The notes beneath the pieces were generated by a model. That model was given only the letters and a program-made list of their open reading frames with translations. It was not told where the DNA came from and searched no databases. The position numbers and the translations under genes were made by a program. Below, piece by piece: positions 26,704 to 35,788 of a stretch of 54,979 bases of DNA. The stretch is from Thermoplasmatota archaeon (GTDB lineage Archaea; Thermoplasmatota; Penumbrarchaeia; JASLWR01): the NCBI GenBank assembly GCA_030740765.1, contig JASLWR010000020.1:1-54979 (forward strand). The letters are read 5' to 3'. Position 1 is the stretch's first letter, and each line of letters begins with the position of its first letter.

Positions 26704-29700
26704 ATGATAAAAAGAGTTAGGGTTATTGGATTTGTCCTGTTATTTTTATTACAGGCGTTTGCGGGAATACAGTTTTTGTACGGAAATCATGAAGAGAAAG
26801 AGATAACGGTGGATGCGGTACCAGTGAGGCAGAATATCGCCGATGAGGGACCGGGAACCCGGGGGATAGTCTATGAGAATAATTCAACAGGGGGTAGTTG
26901 GCTGGATGATTTTGCAGATGAGAGCGGGATCGAGTGGAAGGAGAATGTGAGTATTGTGAATGGCTCTGTTCGATTGGCGGACAATGAAATAATCCCTGGC
27001 ACTAACACGACAGCAATTTGGCATTTCAATGAAGGGGCAGGCAATGCAACGAACGATACGAGCGGAAATGGAAATAATGGAATTCTCAATGGAACGAATT
27101 GGACGAATGGAGCGATGGGGCAGGGATTGGAGTTTGATGGAGATGATGATTATTTGGAAGTCCTTGATAATCCTGCTTTGGATATTACCAATAAAATTTC
27201 TATAGAGGCATGGATTATGCCTGAAGTATCAAATGAAATAAATCCGGCTATTGTTTATCATTACGATGGAAATGGATGGTATTTATCATTGAGGGAAGGA
27301 AACACATCTAGTCCAAAGCCTGCATTTTCAGGTCTAAATATAAATGAAGCAAAATCATCTGTTGGACTAACAATAGGGAAATGGAATTATATTGCTATCA
27401 CATATGACAGACAAAAAGTTAGAATATTTATTAATGGAATACTCACAAATGATACTATCGAAACAGATGCCTTAACTAAAAGCACAAGTTCTTTAACAAT
27501 AGGAAGTACATCACATGCAAACAACGCTTTTTTTAAAGGAAAAATCGACGAAGTTGCCATATACGACCGCGCTCTCACTCCCTCTGAGATATACAACCAT
27601 TCTCAGCGCTTTCACACCAACGCTACACTCAAATCAACTCCAATCTCTCTCCCCCAGTACTACTCCTGGGATTCTCTTGTAATCGACAAGACGAAACACG
27701 CAAACCACAATGTCAACGTATCCATCATCGACAACTCTACCAATAAGACCATCGTTGGTTTCTCAAATCTGAACACAAGCGGAGTTATCAACATATCGTC
27801 CATTGATCTGCGCAACCACACCACCATTCGACTAAACGCAACCTTCGAAGGCAACGGCACAGACACTCCTCTTCTCCACTCCTGGGCAGTGAACTGGACG
27901 AACAAGCGTCCCGTACTTGGGGAGCCGGTGGGGATGATGCCGGTAAACCGTACCGAAACCATAAACATCTCGTTTCGGGCCTCCGATCATGAAGAGTATA
28001 CGCCAAACCTGAATTTTACGGCACAGTATAAATTGAATTCGAACATTGAATGGAATAACGCCGATGCAAACGATATTGACTGGAATGCTACGCATTTCTT
28101 TTTTAACCTTACACCTCCCGTTGATGCGGAATTGGGCGTGTATGACATGAGGTTCCGCCTTAATGATTCTCTGAATGCATCAACTGGCTGGAAAAGTTAT
28201 CTAAGTAGCTTTCTCGTGAAGAACAATATCCCGGTATATGATAATCTATCCATTTCCGCTAACGAGGTTACGAGAGCATATCCCGTAATCCTGACCGTGC
28301 TAAACGTATCGGATGTCGAAAAGGATCTTGATAATCTCACCGTCTCATTCTACCACCGTCTGAACGGCACGGCAGAGTGGTCTGAGGACTTCATCTGGTC
28401 GGGGGGTGACCGCAACGACAATAAAACCGTGGAGTTCAACCCGAACAGAACCAGTACTCTGGGTTACTACGACATAATGGTCAGTCTCAACGATAACGAT
28501 AGTATCACCAATAAAACATACCCGAATCTCATATTTGTGAAAAATAATCTGCCGACCCTGGAAAACATGTCCATGGAATCAGATGAAGCCCTCCGTACAG
28601 CGGAATGTATTCTTGTACTCGATAAGCTTGAGGATATTGAAAAAGAAAGCATGGATCTCCAGCTCACATTTTCCGTTAGGGAAAACGGGACTTCCGCATG
28701 GGAGCCTTTCGAAGCACTTTATGTCAATGAGATCGCCGGTAAGGCAAGGTACTCGTGTGGCTTCGATTCCGATGCCCCTCTCGGTCAAAGGGATATAATG
28801 ATCAACGTATCCGATGGCGACGACAACGTAAGTTTCATGCGGGGAAGCATAGTAACGGTGACAAACAATCTACCGTTGATCTCTGCCAATTTCACAAACC
28901 TTTTACTCAGGGAAGATCCGAAGAATTTTCCACTTATTGGCTTTGGAAGCGACGTGGAGGACGACGAGACTGAGTTGACCTGGTCATGGAACCTATCCAC
29001 TGTGAACTCTACCTTGATCGATGATATCGTCCTCTTGGGAACCAATCTCACAATCACTCCCGCTGCAGATGCGAACGGTTCTAATGATGTGGAATTTATT
29101 TTGACTGATCTGAACGGTGATTCGGCTTCAAAGCTGGTGACGATCACGGTGACTCCCTTTGATATTGAACTCGCTGCAATTCTCTCATCTCCCTCACATG
29201 AAGCCGTGATCAATACAACGAGCGCCCTTCTCGAGTGGAAGCTGATGGCAGCCGATCCAGTAGCGGTTGTTACCTACGACATCTATTTTGGCGATGATCT
29301 TGGTAAGGTAAAAAACCACAATGGACAATTTCTTCTAAACAGTACCACTGATAGATCGTATGCCGTGTATGGACTCGTAAACGGGACGAAATATTTCTGG
29401 ACGGTGATTCCCCGCAACGTTACCGCCACTGGGATATCCGATCCGCTTTATTATTGGTTCGAAGTGGATATTGTATCTCCGATTGACAACAACACTGCTC
29501 CTACCGTGGAATTACTGTTACCGGGAAACGGTGCTGTATTGAATGATCCATCTGCGGAACTTGGTTGGAAGGGGTATGATAAAGATAATGACTCGATATC
29601 TTACAGTGTGTTCGTTTCACAGTCCTTCTCGGATGTGGAAAACCGTCTTCCTTCCGCAATAATCAATGAAACCCTTCTCACTACCCACTTAAATTCGTCA

Positions 29701-31611
29701 CTTGAGAAAGGCAAGACTTATTACTGGACCGTGATTCCCAATGATGGAAAAGCAAATGGAACCTGCATATCAGGAATTTGGAGTTTTATCACTACCGATA
29801 TTCCCCCACCGAATGCCACAATTACAGCGCATGCTACCCAAATACTGGCTGGAGAAAAGGTGACATTTACCATACATTTTGATGGAAAACGAAGCAACGG
29901 TACGGATTTTCTCGTTAACTTCTATGACGGAGAAGCCAGTCCCTGGATCATCGGTGGAACAGTGACACACGTTTTTGAAACCGCGGGTAAGTATCCGGTT
30001 TCCATCACCGCCCGAGTCAATGGCGTGGTGGTCGATGTTCCGGGAAGCGTGGTCATTACAGTGGTAGACCAATATGCTTTTGGACTGAATTTCACACAAC
30101 CCATTTACGGGGGTGACGATCCTACCAAAATAGCAGGAAACATAACCGGAGTGGACTGGATGTCGGACAATCTCACTCTAAGGGCGGAGCTCAACGGTAA
30201 TTTAATTGACATAACCCCCGCAATATCCTGGTTGGAGGAAATCTCTGACGATTACCTTTTGGAAGGTATAAATACCATTACCGTCAAGCTCTTTTTCAAG
30301 GGAATTCTACTTGACTCTGTTGATCGTAATATAACCGTTGTAAAGGATGATGGCGTAGACGGGGACAAGGGTGGAATATCCCCCGTTCTTTGGATCGGTT
30401 TGATAATCCTGATTCTTGTGGTCATCTGCGTATTGTTCCTGCTTACACGGAAGAAAAAGAAGGAAGAGGAAATCGAAGACACCATTGTTTCGAAATTGCC
30501 GGAATATAAATGTCCTGAATGCGGAGAATTTGTTGAACGGGAATCAGTCTCGTGCGACCAGTGCGGTGCGGAGTTTGATGAACCTACCGTGGTGGGAGAG
30601 GAAGAACCACAGGAAGAAACCGAAGAGATACTTGAAGAAGATAGAGAGAAACCAGGAACCGAAGAGAGGGATCCTGAAATCTCTGGTGAGAAAACGCCAG
30701 TACCTCTGGATATCCAAGCTGCAGATGAGAGCTATTCATGCAAGATATGTTTCGGGGTGATAAAGACCGGTTTGCCAGTTGTCACCTGTACCTGTGGGAA
30801 GCATTACCACGAAGAATGCATAAAGCGGGTGGGAGAATGCCCGGCGTGCAATGCCGTTCCCGATCTGGGTATTTCCGATCCCAGCATGGATTCTGTGATG
30901 GCACCACCGGAAGTGCTTAACGAGGAAATGGCAGCACCCCCCCCCGAGGTACCCCCAGAAGCCCCTCCCATGGATTTTCCACCGGAAATACCACCTACCG
31001 TACAAGAACCTGTAGCGGCGCCACCAGGAATGCTCGATGAGGATACAGGACCCCTATCTCCCGAAGTACCAGTTGATGCCCCCCCGGAAATACCGGCTGC
31101 TGTGTCAGAACCTCAATCTATACCATCAGATATGCCGACCGAGGAAGGCCTACCGAACAAAGTCGTGACTCCGGATTTTCCGCCGGTTGCGCCGCCTGGT
31201 CCACCTGCGGTGGTGAGCGTATCTTCACCTGAGGATTATGCTGCACCGGTCTCGGCAGCAATTGTGGTTGTGGACCAGTCAGTTCAGTGCAGGATCTGTT
31301 TAGGCGTGGTAAAAACCGGACTCAAGGTCATTCAATGCTCTTGCGGAAAAATATATCATGCGTCCTGCGGTATCCGTGTAGGTGAATGTCCCTCATGTTC
31401 CTATGATTACAAGGAATTCATCGATCAGGTTGACGAAGAGGCCCTAATAGAAAACGTAAAGGATAGTATTGAGAGCGGTACAAAGGAGATAGAGTCAAAG
31501 GTTGAAGAGCTGACCACCGATAATCTGTTGATGCAGTTGAAGAAACAGTTGGTCAACCGCGAGCTCTCTATCGATGAATTCTATGAAAAGAAAAAGGCGT
31601 TGACGGAATAG
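26704..31611 (+). CDS. Giant surface protein: LamG, Ig/FN3/PKD-like domains, membrane helix, zinc ribbon and two RING/PHD-like fingers
   Basis: 1635 residues from the ATG at 26704 (SD GTGAGG). After a signal peptide (GFVLLFLLQAFAGIQFLYG) there is a LamG/concanavalin-like domain at about 103-298 (AIWHFNEGAGN, YDRALTPSEIYN). Several Ig/cadherin-like repeats follow, then two fibronectin-like repeats (about 840-1030) and a PKD-like domain. One membrane helix lies at about 1227-1249 (VLWIGLIILILVVICVLFLL). The cytoplasmic tail carries a zinc ribbon (CPEC/CDQC), a finger near 1346-1382, a Pro-rich linker, a second near-identical finger near 1529-1565, and a C-terminal short helical motif (LVNRELSIDEFYEKKKAL) like SHOCT. 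The fingers share the pattern C-x2-C-x12-C-x-C-x4-H-x2-C-x6-C-x2-C. Base composition shifts sharply around the LamG segment. Confidence 0.82.
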   Translation: MIKRVRVIGFVLLFLLQAFAGIQFLYGNHEEKEITVDAVPVRQNIADEGPGTRGIVYENNSTGGSWLDDFADESGIEWKENVSIVNGSVRLADNEIIPGTNTTAIWHFNEGAGNATNDTSGNGNNGILNGTNWTNGAMGQGLEFDGDDDYLEVLDNPALDITNKISIEAWIMPEVSNEINPAIVYHYDGNGWYLSLREGNTSSPKPAFSGLNINEAKSSVGLTIGKWNYIAITYDRQKVRIFINGILTNDTIETDALTKSTSSLTIGSTSHANNAFFKGKIDEVAIYDRALTPSEIYNHSQRFHTNATLKSTPISLPQYYSWDSLVIDKTKHANHNVNVSIIDNSTNKTIVGFSNLNTSGVINISSIDLRNHTTIRLNATFEGNGTDTPLLHSWAVNWTNKRPVLGEPVGMMPVNRTETINISFRASDHEEYTPNLNFTAQYKLNSNIEWNNADANDIDWNATHFFFNLTPPVDAELGVYDMRFRLNDSLNASTGWKSYLSSFLVKNNIPVYDNLSISANEVTRAYPVILTVLNVSDVEKDLDNLTVSFYHRLNGTAEWSEDFIWSGGDRNDNKTVEFNPNRTSTLGYYDIMVSLNDNDSITNKTYPNLIFVKNNLPTLENMSMESDEALRTAECILVLDKLEDIEKESMDLQLTFSVRENGTSAWEPFEALYVNEIAGKARYSCGFDSDAPLGQRDIMINVSDGDDNVSFMRGSIVTVTNNLPLISANFTNLLLREDPKNFPLIGFGSDVEDDETELTWSWNLSTVNSTLIDDIVLLGTNLTITPAADANGSNDVEFILTDLNGDSASKLVTITVTPFDIELAAILSSPSHEAVINTTSALLEWKLMAADPVAVVTYDIYFGDDLGKVKNHNGQFLLNSTTDRSYAVYGLVNGTKYFWTVIPRNVTATGISDPLYYWFEVDIVSPIDNNTAPTVELLLPGNGAVLNDPSAELGWKGYDKDNDSISYSVFVSQSFSDVENRLPSAIINETLLTTHLNSSLEKGKTYYWTVIPNDGKANGTCISGIWSFITTDIPPPNATITAHATQILAGEKVTFTIHFDGKRSNGTDFLVNFYDGEASPWIIGGTVTHVFETAGKYPVSITARVNGVVVDVPGSVVITVVDQYAFGLNFTQPIYGGDDPTKIAGNITGVDWMSDNLTLRAELNGNLIDITPAISWLEEISDDYLLEGINTITVKLFFKGILLDSVDRNITVVKDDGVDGDKGGISPVLWIGLIILILVVICVLFLLTRKKKKEEEIEDTIVSKLPEYKCPECGEFVERESVSCDQCGAEFDEPTVVGEEEPQEETEEILEEDREKPGTEERDPEISGEKTPVPLDIQAADESYSCKICFGVIKTGLPVVTCTCGKHYHEECIKRVGECPACNAVPDLGISDPSMDSVMAPPEVLNEEMAAPPPEVPPEAPPMDFPPEIPPTVQEPVAAPPGMLDEDTGPLSPEVPVDAPPEIPAAVSEPQSIPSDMPTEEGLPNKVVTPDFPPVAPPGPPAVVSVSSPEDYAAPVSAAIVVVDQSVQCRICLGVVKTGLKVIQCSCGKIYHASCGIRVGECPSCSYDYKEFIDQVDEEALIENVKDSIESGTKEIESKVEELTTDNLLMQLKKQLVNRELSIDEFYEKKKALTE

Positions 31612-31636
31612 AATTTCTACTTTTATTTAAAATAAG

Positions 31637-31678
31637 GGGAGAGAGATGGTCCGGTTTATACCGATTCTTCTCTCTCAT
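31637..31678. terminator. Hairpin between convergent surface-protein genes
   Basis: GAGAGAGA (31639-31646) faces TCTCTC (31671-31676), with a central CGG/CCG pair around a TTTATA loop, in the 95-base gap between two convergent genes. It may act as a two-way terminator. Confidence 0.4.
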
Positions 31679-31706
31679 TCAGCTGGCTAACCAAACTTAC
31701 TCATTC

Positions 31707-34265
31707 TTATTGTCTTCTTACCGATCTTGTCTTTCTTTTCAGTCTGATGGCTCTTACTTTCCGCTGAACTTCGGCCACATGCTCTTTCTCCTCGTTTCCT
31801 TCCTCACCTTTGCTCTGTGACCCTGCATCTGGAGAATCCTCACTGGAATGTTTCCGTTTCTTTGCCACCACTATGAATATAAACAAGATGATTATCACTA
31901 AAATTGTAATTCCGACAGCAACGAAACTCGCGATGCCGTTCCCGCTTACCTGATAGTTGTCAAGATTGGCTTCGCCTTCCTGGTCTTCTCCCTCTTCTCC
32001 ATTCTCTCCATCTTCCCCGGGGACCGAGTTAACGATTTCTCGGAAAGGTTCCATGTCCAGTTCGTAACTGTCGTCATCCATGAATTCCCGTATCTCCATC
32101 TCGATGGCTTTATCATTGCTGCCAGGGTCCACGAATTCACCTTCCTCCGATAGTACCATGAAGTTGGGATCGAAATTTTCGCTCATCAATTTGATCTCGA
32201 TGTGGGTTTCAGGAGCTGCGTCTCCGTCCCTTGGGCCGTTCTTATCCATTACCGGAAATATTTTGAAATTTTCTTTGTAGGGTAGATAACCTTCCGCCTC
32301 CACAAGCACTGTATACTCGCCAGCGGGAATCTTTAATTCGAAGTTCCCCTCTCTATCGGTGACGACTTTGAAATCTCTATTGCGTGGCATATCCTCTTTA
32401 TTCTCTCGTTTTTCCTTTTCCCGTCTCTCCTTTTCCTTTCCTTCCTTCTCCCTTTGTTCCTTTTCCTGCTCCTCCTTTTCCCGTTGCTCCTTTTCCTTTC
32501 CTTCCTTCTCCTTTTGTTCCTTTTCCTGTTCCTCCTTTTCTCGGTTCTCATCATCCGTTGATTTATCGTCCCCTCTTCGGGGATCATCATCAGGATCTTC
32601 CCATTCCTCGTCTTCCCAATTCTCATCAGGCCATTCCTCATTCTCCCAATCTTCATCCTCCCATTCCTCTTCGTTCCAGCCCATGCCCATCATATCTAGA
32701 TATCTTTCCATGCCGGGTAGCCCCATATGGAAATCCCATGGCACAAAAGAAGCTCTAATGGTAATGGATTCCGGATTGCCGTCGCTGTTGCGGTCGATAT
32801 AGACATAATGGAGATCGATACGACCATCCCCGTTAAAGTCGGCTTTTAAAAGCATTATCTCCGGGTTTTCATCGCTGTTCTTGTCAATGTACTCGAATAC
32901 GATGAACGGCTGTTGGTCACGCTCGGGTTTCGGTCTTTCCATCCCTTCGCCACGGAAAAACCTTACTTCCACCCCTGGTACCGCCTCGCCGTCAACCGCG
33001 CCAATGACGTTGCCAGTGACCAATACCATCTTGGGTTCGACATGCTGTTCAAGTGGTTTCAAGAAAAATTCTACAAATGCGGTCTCATCCATTTCCACAT
33101 GGACCTCTTGGGGCATTTCGTGGAATCCTTCGACAAAGGCATGGAGAAAACTCAAACCGCAGGGTACTTCCTCGAATTCAAAGAACCCATCCTCGTTGGT
33201 GACGGCTTTCGATTCGAATTCTACATTGTTCGGAGCATCGTGTTCTTTTCCCCCCGATTTAAGGTGAACGACGACATCGGACAACGGCTTGTTACTAAGC
33301 CCATTGATAACCTTTCCCTCGATTCTACCGAAACCGTCCTGGGGTTGATCTTCTCCAGCAAGGACCATCTCTATTTTGAACTCCTGGTGATCGAAGAGCT
33401 CGAAAAATCCTTCTGCCTTCCCATGCTCGGGGGCCCATGCGAATATTGTATATTTTCCCCACGGCACCTTGAGCTCGGCTACATTGTCCTTTTCTGTTTC
33501 TGCCGTAAACACCTCACCCGTTTCATGATTCACCATCTTGATATGTCCGTCGAAGACCCTTGCATCGGATCTCGGAGAAAGTAGAACGAATTTTAAATGC
33601 ACCATTTCGTGATGAGGCTCGATAGGTATCAATTCGAACTTGATTTCGAAAGTCTCCATATCCAAAAGGTCTATTGGCATGTGGCCGGGCTCAAAGCCTT
33701 CCGCATGCACTTTAATTTCATATGTCCCCTGGGGAACGGTAATAATTATTGGTTCGCCTGGTGGAGCGTGACCCTTATATCCCTCCCCGGTTTCCGTGTT
33801 TATCATTTCCGCCTCTGCTCGTATCAAATCACCATTTATCGACATTGGCCAGATCGAAACGACAACCTCCTTTACCGGTTCTTGTACCGGGACCAGTGAA
33901 GCGCTGATCCGATAATTTGGTTCACCGCCGGTGGCATTCACTCTCTGTTTCATTTCTTCGTAGCCTCTTTTCCATATGCCTACAACCAGCATTGTAGGTC
34001 GTATCCGGAACCGGATCGAACCGTTCATATCAGTTAGACCCTCTTGTTGCCATACTATGGTACCGTTCTCATTAGTATTTCCCACGGCAACTTTTGCATC
34101 CGCAAGAGGTATGTTTCCATGCCCGTCGAAAACGAATACTGTCAAATAGCTCCCCTCATCTCTCGTGGCCGAGCCCCAAACAGGCATAAGTGAAGTAATT
34201 GCGGCTGTTATAAGGATAATCAATGCAAGAAACGATATGCTTTTCCTTGTTATACTCTGTGACAT
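31707..34265 (-). CDS. Surface protein with carboxypeptidase-regulatory/CnaB-like repeats, Ca-loop motifs and a charged low-complexity stalk
   Basis: 852 residues. After a signal peptide (ISFLALIILITAAITSLMPV) come several small beta domains of the carboxypeptidase-regulatory type, each with the pattern of a conserved Gly and a YEIKVHAEGFE-like end (also YTIFAWAPEHG and YTVLVEAEGYLPY). At about 458-498, DFNGDGRIDLHY looks like a dockerin/EF-hand calcium loop, flanked by two related IDxNSDxNPE stretches. Residues about 529-629 are low complexity: a Trp/Glu/Asp-rich block, then a Lys/Glu/Gln block encoded partly by a 60-bp tandem repeat. One membrane helix lies at about 773-800, followed by a basic tail. 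SD GGAAGGTG precedes the ATG at 34265. A stalk-like surface adhesin is possible; no enzyme motif is seen. Confidence 0.75.
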   Translation of the reverse strand: MSQSITRKSISFLALIILITAAITSLMPVWGSATRDEGSYLTVFVFDGHGNIPLADAKVAVGNTNENGTIVWQQEGLTDMNGSIRFRIRPTMLVVGIWKRGYEEMKQRVNATGGEPNYRISASLVPVQEPVKEVVVSIWPMSINGDLIRAEAEMINTETGEGYKGHAPPGEPIIITVPQGTYEIKVHAEGFEPGHMPIDLLDMETFEIKFELIPIEPHHEMVHLKFVLLSPRSDARVFDGHIKMVNHETGEVFTAETEKDNVAELKVPWGKYTIFAWAPEHGKAEGFFELFDHQEFKIEMVLAGEDQPQDGFGRIEGKVINGLSNKPLSDVVVHLKSGGKEHDAPNNVEFESKAVTNEDGFFEFEEVPCGLSFLHAFVEGFHEMPQEVHVEMDETAFVEFFLKPLEQHVEPKMVLVTGNVIGAVDGEAVPGVEVRFFRGEGMERPKPERDQQPFIVFEYIDKNSDENPEIMLLKADFNGDGRIDLHYVYIDRNSDGNPESITIRASFVPWDFHMGLPGMERYLDMMGMGWNEEEWEDEDWENEEWPDENWEDEEWEDPDDDPRRGDDKSTDDENREKEEQEKEQKEKEGKEKEQREKEEQEKEQREKEGKEKERREKEKRENKEDMPRNRDFKVVTDREGNFELKIPAGEYTVLVEAEGYLPYKENFKIFPVMDKNGPRDGDAAPETHIEIKLMSENFDPNFMVLSEEGEFVDPGSNDKAIEMEIREFMDDDSYELDMEPFREIVNSVPGEDGENGEEGEDQEGEANLDNYQVSGNGIASFVAVGITILVIIILFIFIVVAKKRKHSSEDSPDAGSQSKGEEGNEEKEHVAEVQRKVRAIRLKRKTRSVRRQ
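32416..32537 (-). repeat. 60-bp tandem duplication encoding Lys/Glu/Gln-rich repeats
   Basis: Two copies of a 60-bp unit, differing at a few bases, encode about 20 residues each (EKEEQEKEQKEKEGKEKEQR and its near copy). It lies in the stalk of the 852-residue surface protein and keeps the reading frame, so its copy number may vary between strains. Confidence 0.7.
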
Positions 34266-34606
34266 ATTACACCTTCCTTGATGTTCTATTTATTATCGGA
34301 ATAATGGTTTTTCAATTCAATATATAATCTGTAACATTATATATAAAGAATGGCGATATATATACAAAAAATATATCATTTAGTGAAATGACAATTCGCC
34401 TTTGTCGATCATGTAGATCGTAATAGTATTGATTTGGTAGAAACCGTGAGTATTTGGAACAATTGTCTGGTCGGAAGTAATATTGGTCACCAAGATTAAT
34501 GTATACTAATAAATATGATTTATAGGTTGCATATATCATCGGCTAAAAACTATTATTCAATTACTTTTAAATAATCCAAAGCCCTTCTGGGGACTTGGTG
34601 GAATTT
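34266..34606. promoter_or_regulatory. AT-rich divergent intergenic region
   Basis: No ORF is credible. Leftward, AATAAATAG at about 34288-34296 is a TATA candidate for the 852-residue protein, with the SD directly before its start. A small hairpin CGATC-ATGTA-GATCG lies at 34408-34422. Rightward, the SD GGTGG at 34597-34601 serves the gene at 34607. The rest is very AT-rich with no further signal I can support. Confidence 0.35.
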
Positions 34607-35014
34607 ATGGACCATGTAGCCGAATACAATAGAAATCCTTTAAGTAAGATGGTCACAGGTAGCAGGAAGGCTGCCGTACATTTTCTTAAAAAAATGGAAC
34701 CTCCTTACGAGAGTATTGGTGAGGACGATACACTTTACATGACCACGAGGGATGGCATTACCATTGCAAAGGCCGAGGTTGAAAAGGTCGAAAACTTCAA
34801 GGATTTGAATCCCGAGATGGCGAAACAGATCATTACTGAGCACTCAGAAGATATTTCGCCAACGAAAATAATGCTAGAACGTGATATTTACAGAAAGTAT
34901 CTCACCATCATATGGCTGAAAAACCTTCAGGAAATGTCTCCGTTCACGGTATCACCGAAATATAAACACCGTCAATGGGTAACGGTGGAAGATATAAATA
35001 AAATAAGACATTAA
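34607..35014 (+). CDS. Conserved-looking small soluble protein, function unknown
   Basis: 135 residues, no signal peptide and no membrane helix; mixed helix and strand, slightly charged. The start MDHVAEYNRNPLSKM is chosen because GGTGG lies five bases upstream; an in-frame TTG at 34595 would add four residues. The C-terminus includes IYRKYLTIIWLKNLQEM and ends with WVTVEDINKIRH. I recognise no family. It stands alone between the divergent 852-residue surface protein and the convergent Cgi121 gene. Normal codon usage and a sound SD favour a real gene. Confidence 0.55.
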   Translation: MDHVAEYNRNPLSKMVTGSRKAAVHFLKKMEPPYESIGEDDTLYMTTRDGITIAKAEVEKVENFKDLNPEMAKQIITEHSEDISPTKIMLERDIYRKYLTIIWLKNLQEMSPFTVSPKYKHRQWVTVEDINKIRH

Positions 35015-35070
35015 TCAGTTTTAATTATTACTGGTATGCAAGAGAGTTGAAACAACCGAATTAATAATAA

Positions 35071-35706
35071 TTACTTGCATGGGATCAAATTAATCTTTTC
35101 GCATACCATTTTTTCTATCTTTTTCGGATCTGCACTTTCCTTATCGGAGATTTCGATACCTGCCAGAGCCAGCAGTTTATACAGCATCTGTTCATCGGGA
35201 AATAAATCTGGGCAATTCTTCTGAACCTTCCCGGTTATGATGGGTTCTTCAGTCAGACCAAGTACTCTCAGTAGTCTTTCCCGGCCCACCGATAAGGATT
35301 CTCCAAATTTTATGTCGAATTTTTTTTTGAACGTGATCAAGTTCTCTAAGGAAAAATCTCTAATCAATCCTTCCACCCCGTCTCGTGGTGTCAGGAAAAG
35401 CAGAAAACTTTTCTCATCTGTAAGCCCAAAATGCTCTAAAGCTTCCTTTATCTGTCTTTGGCCGGAAAGCATCACAAGGACTTCCAATGTGAAGGTTCGT
35501 GCATAATTTGTGCCGTATGCAAAATTTTTAACGGCATTTACAAAAGCAGTATCGAGATGTCTCTTACCGAGGACCGATCCCCTAATTAAACATTGAGCAT
35601 ATAGACCCTCTTCCCCGGCATGCATGTCTAGTAGCGGTAGGAAGGATGCAATATCCATTGAATTCGTAGTCACAGAACTTAAAATGTACAAAAGACCACA
35701 ATCCAT
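35071..35706 (-). CDS. cgi121: KEOPS complex subunit Cgi121
   Basis: About 211 residues that fit Cgi121 (TPRKB in humans), the small KEOPS subunit that binds Bud32 and helps deliver tRNA for N6-threonylcarbamoyladenosine formation at position 37. The family's core is visible: GSVLGKRHLDTAFVNAVKNF, then the typical FTLEVLVMLSGQRQIKEALE followed by HFGL. The C-terminal third (from about residue 130) is an extra region with a RERLLRVLGLTEEP segment, longer than usual for the family. The start is either the ATG at 35706 or a GTG at 35715, neither with a strong SD. The other KEOPS genes (Kae1, Bud32, Pcc1) are not in the window. The family call rests on the core motif only. Confidence 0.7.
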   Translation of the reverse strand: MDCGLLYILSSVTTNSMDIASFLPLLDMHAGEEGLYAQCLIRGSVLGKRHLDTAFVNAVKNFAYGTNYARTFTLEVLVMLSGQRQIKEALEHFGLTDEKSFLLFLTPRDGVEGLIRDFSLENLITFKKKFDIKFGESLSVGRERLLRVLGLTEEPIITGKVQKNCPDLFPDEQMLYKLLALAGIEISDKESADPKKIEKMVCEKINLIPCK

Positions 35707-35788
35707 TAGTGCCACTGTATTTTCAGCTTGGACCCTGTCGGGTGATACTGTAAATAAATTCGTTTCGATCGCTGCGATATTGGGATGG

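Noticed and set aside
30740-31400. RING-type ubiquitin ligase
   Set aside because: Ligand order resembles RING/PHD, but no ubiquitin-like, E1 or E2 gene is in the window, and the spacing alone does not show ligase function.
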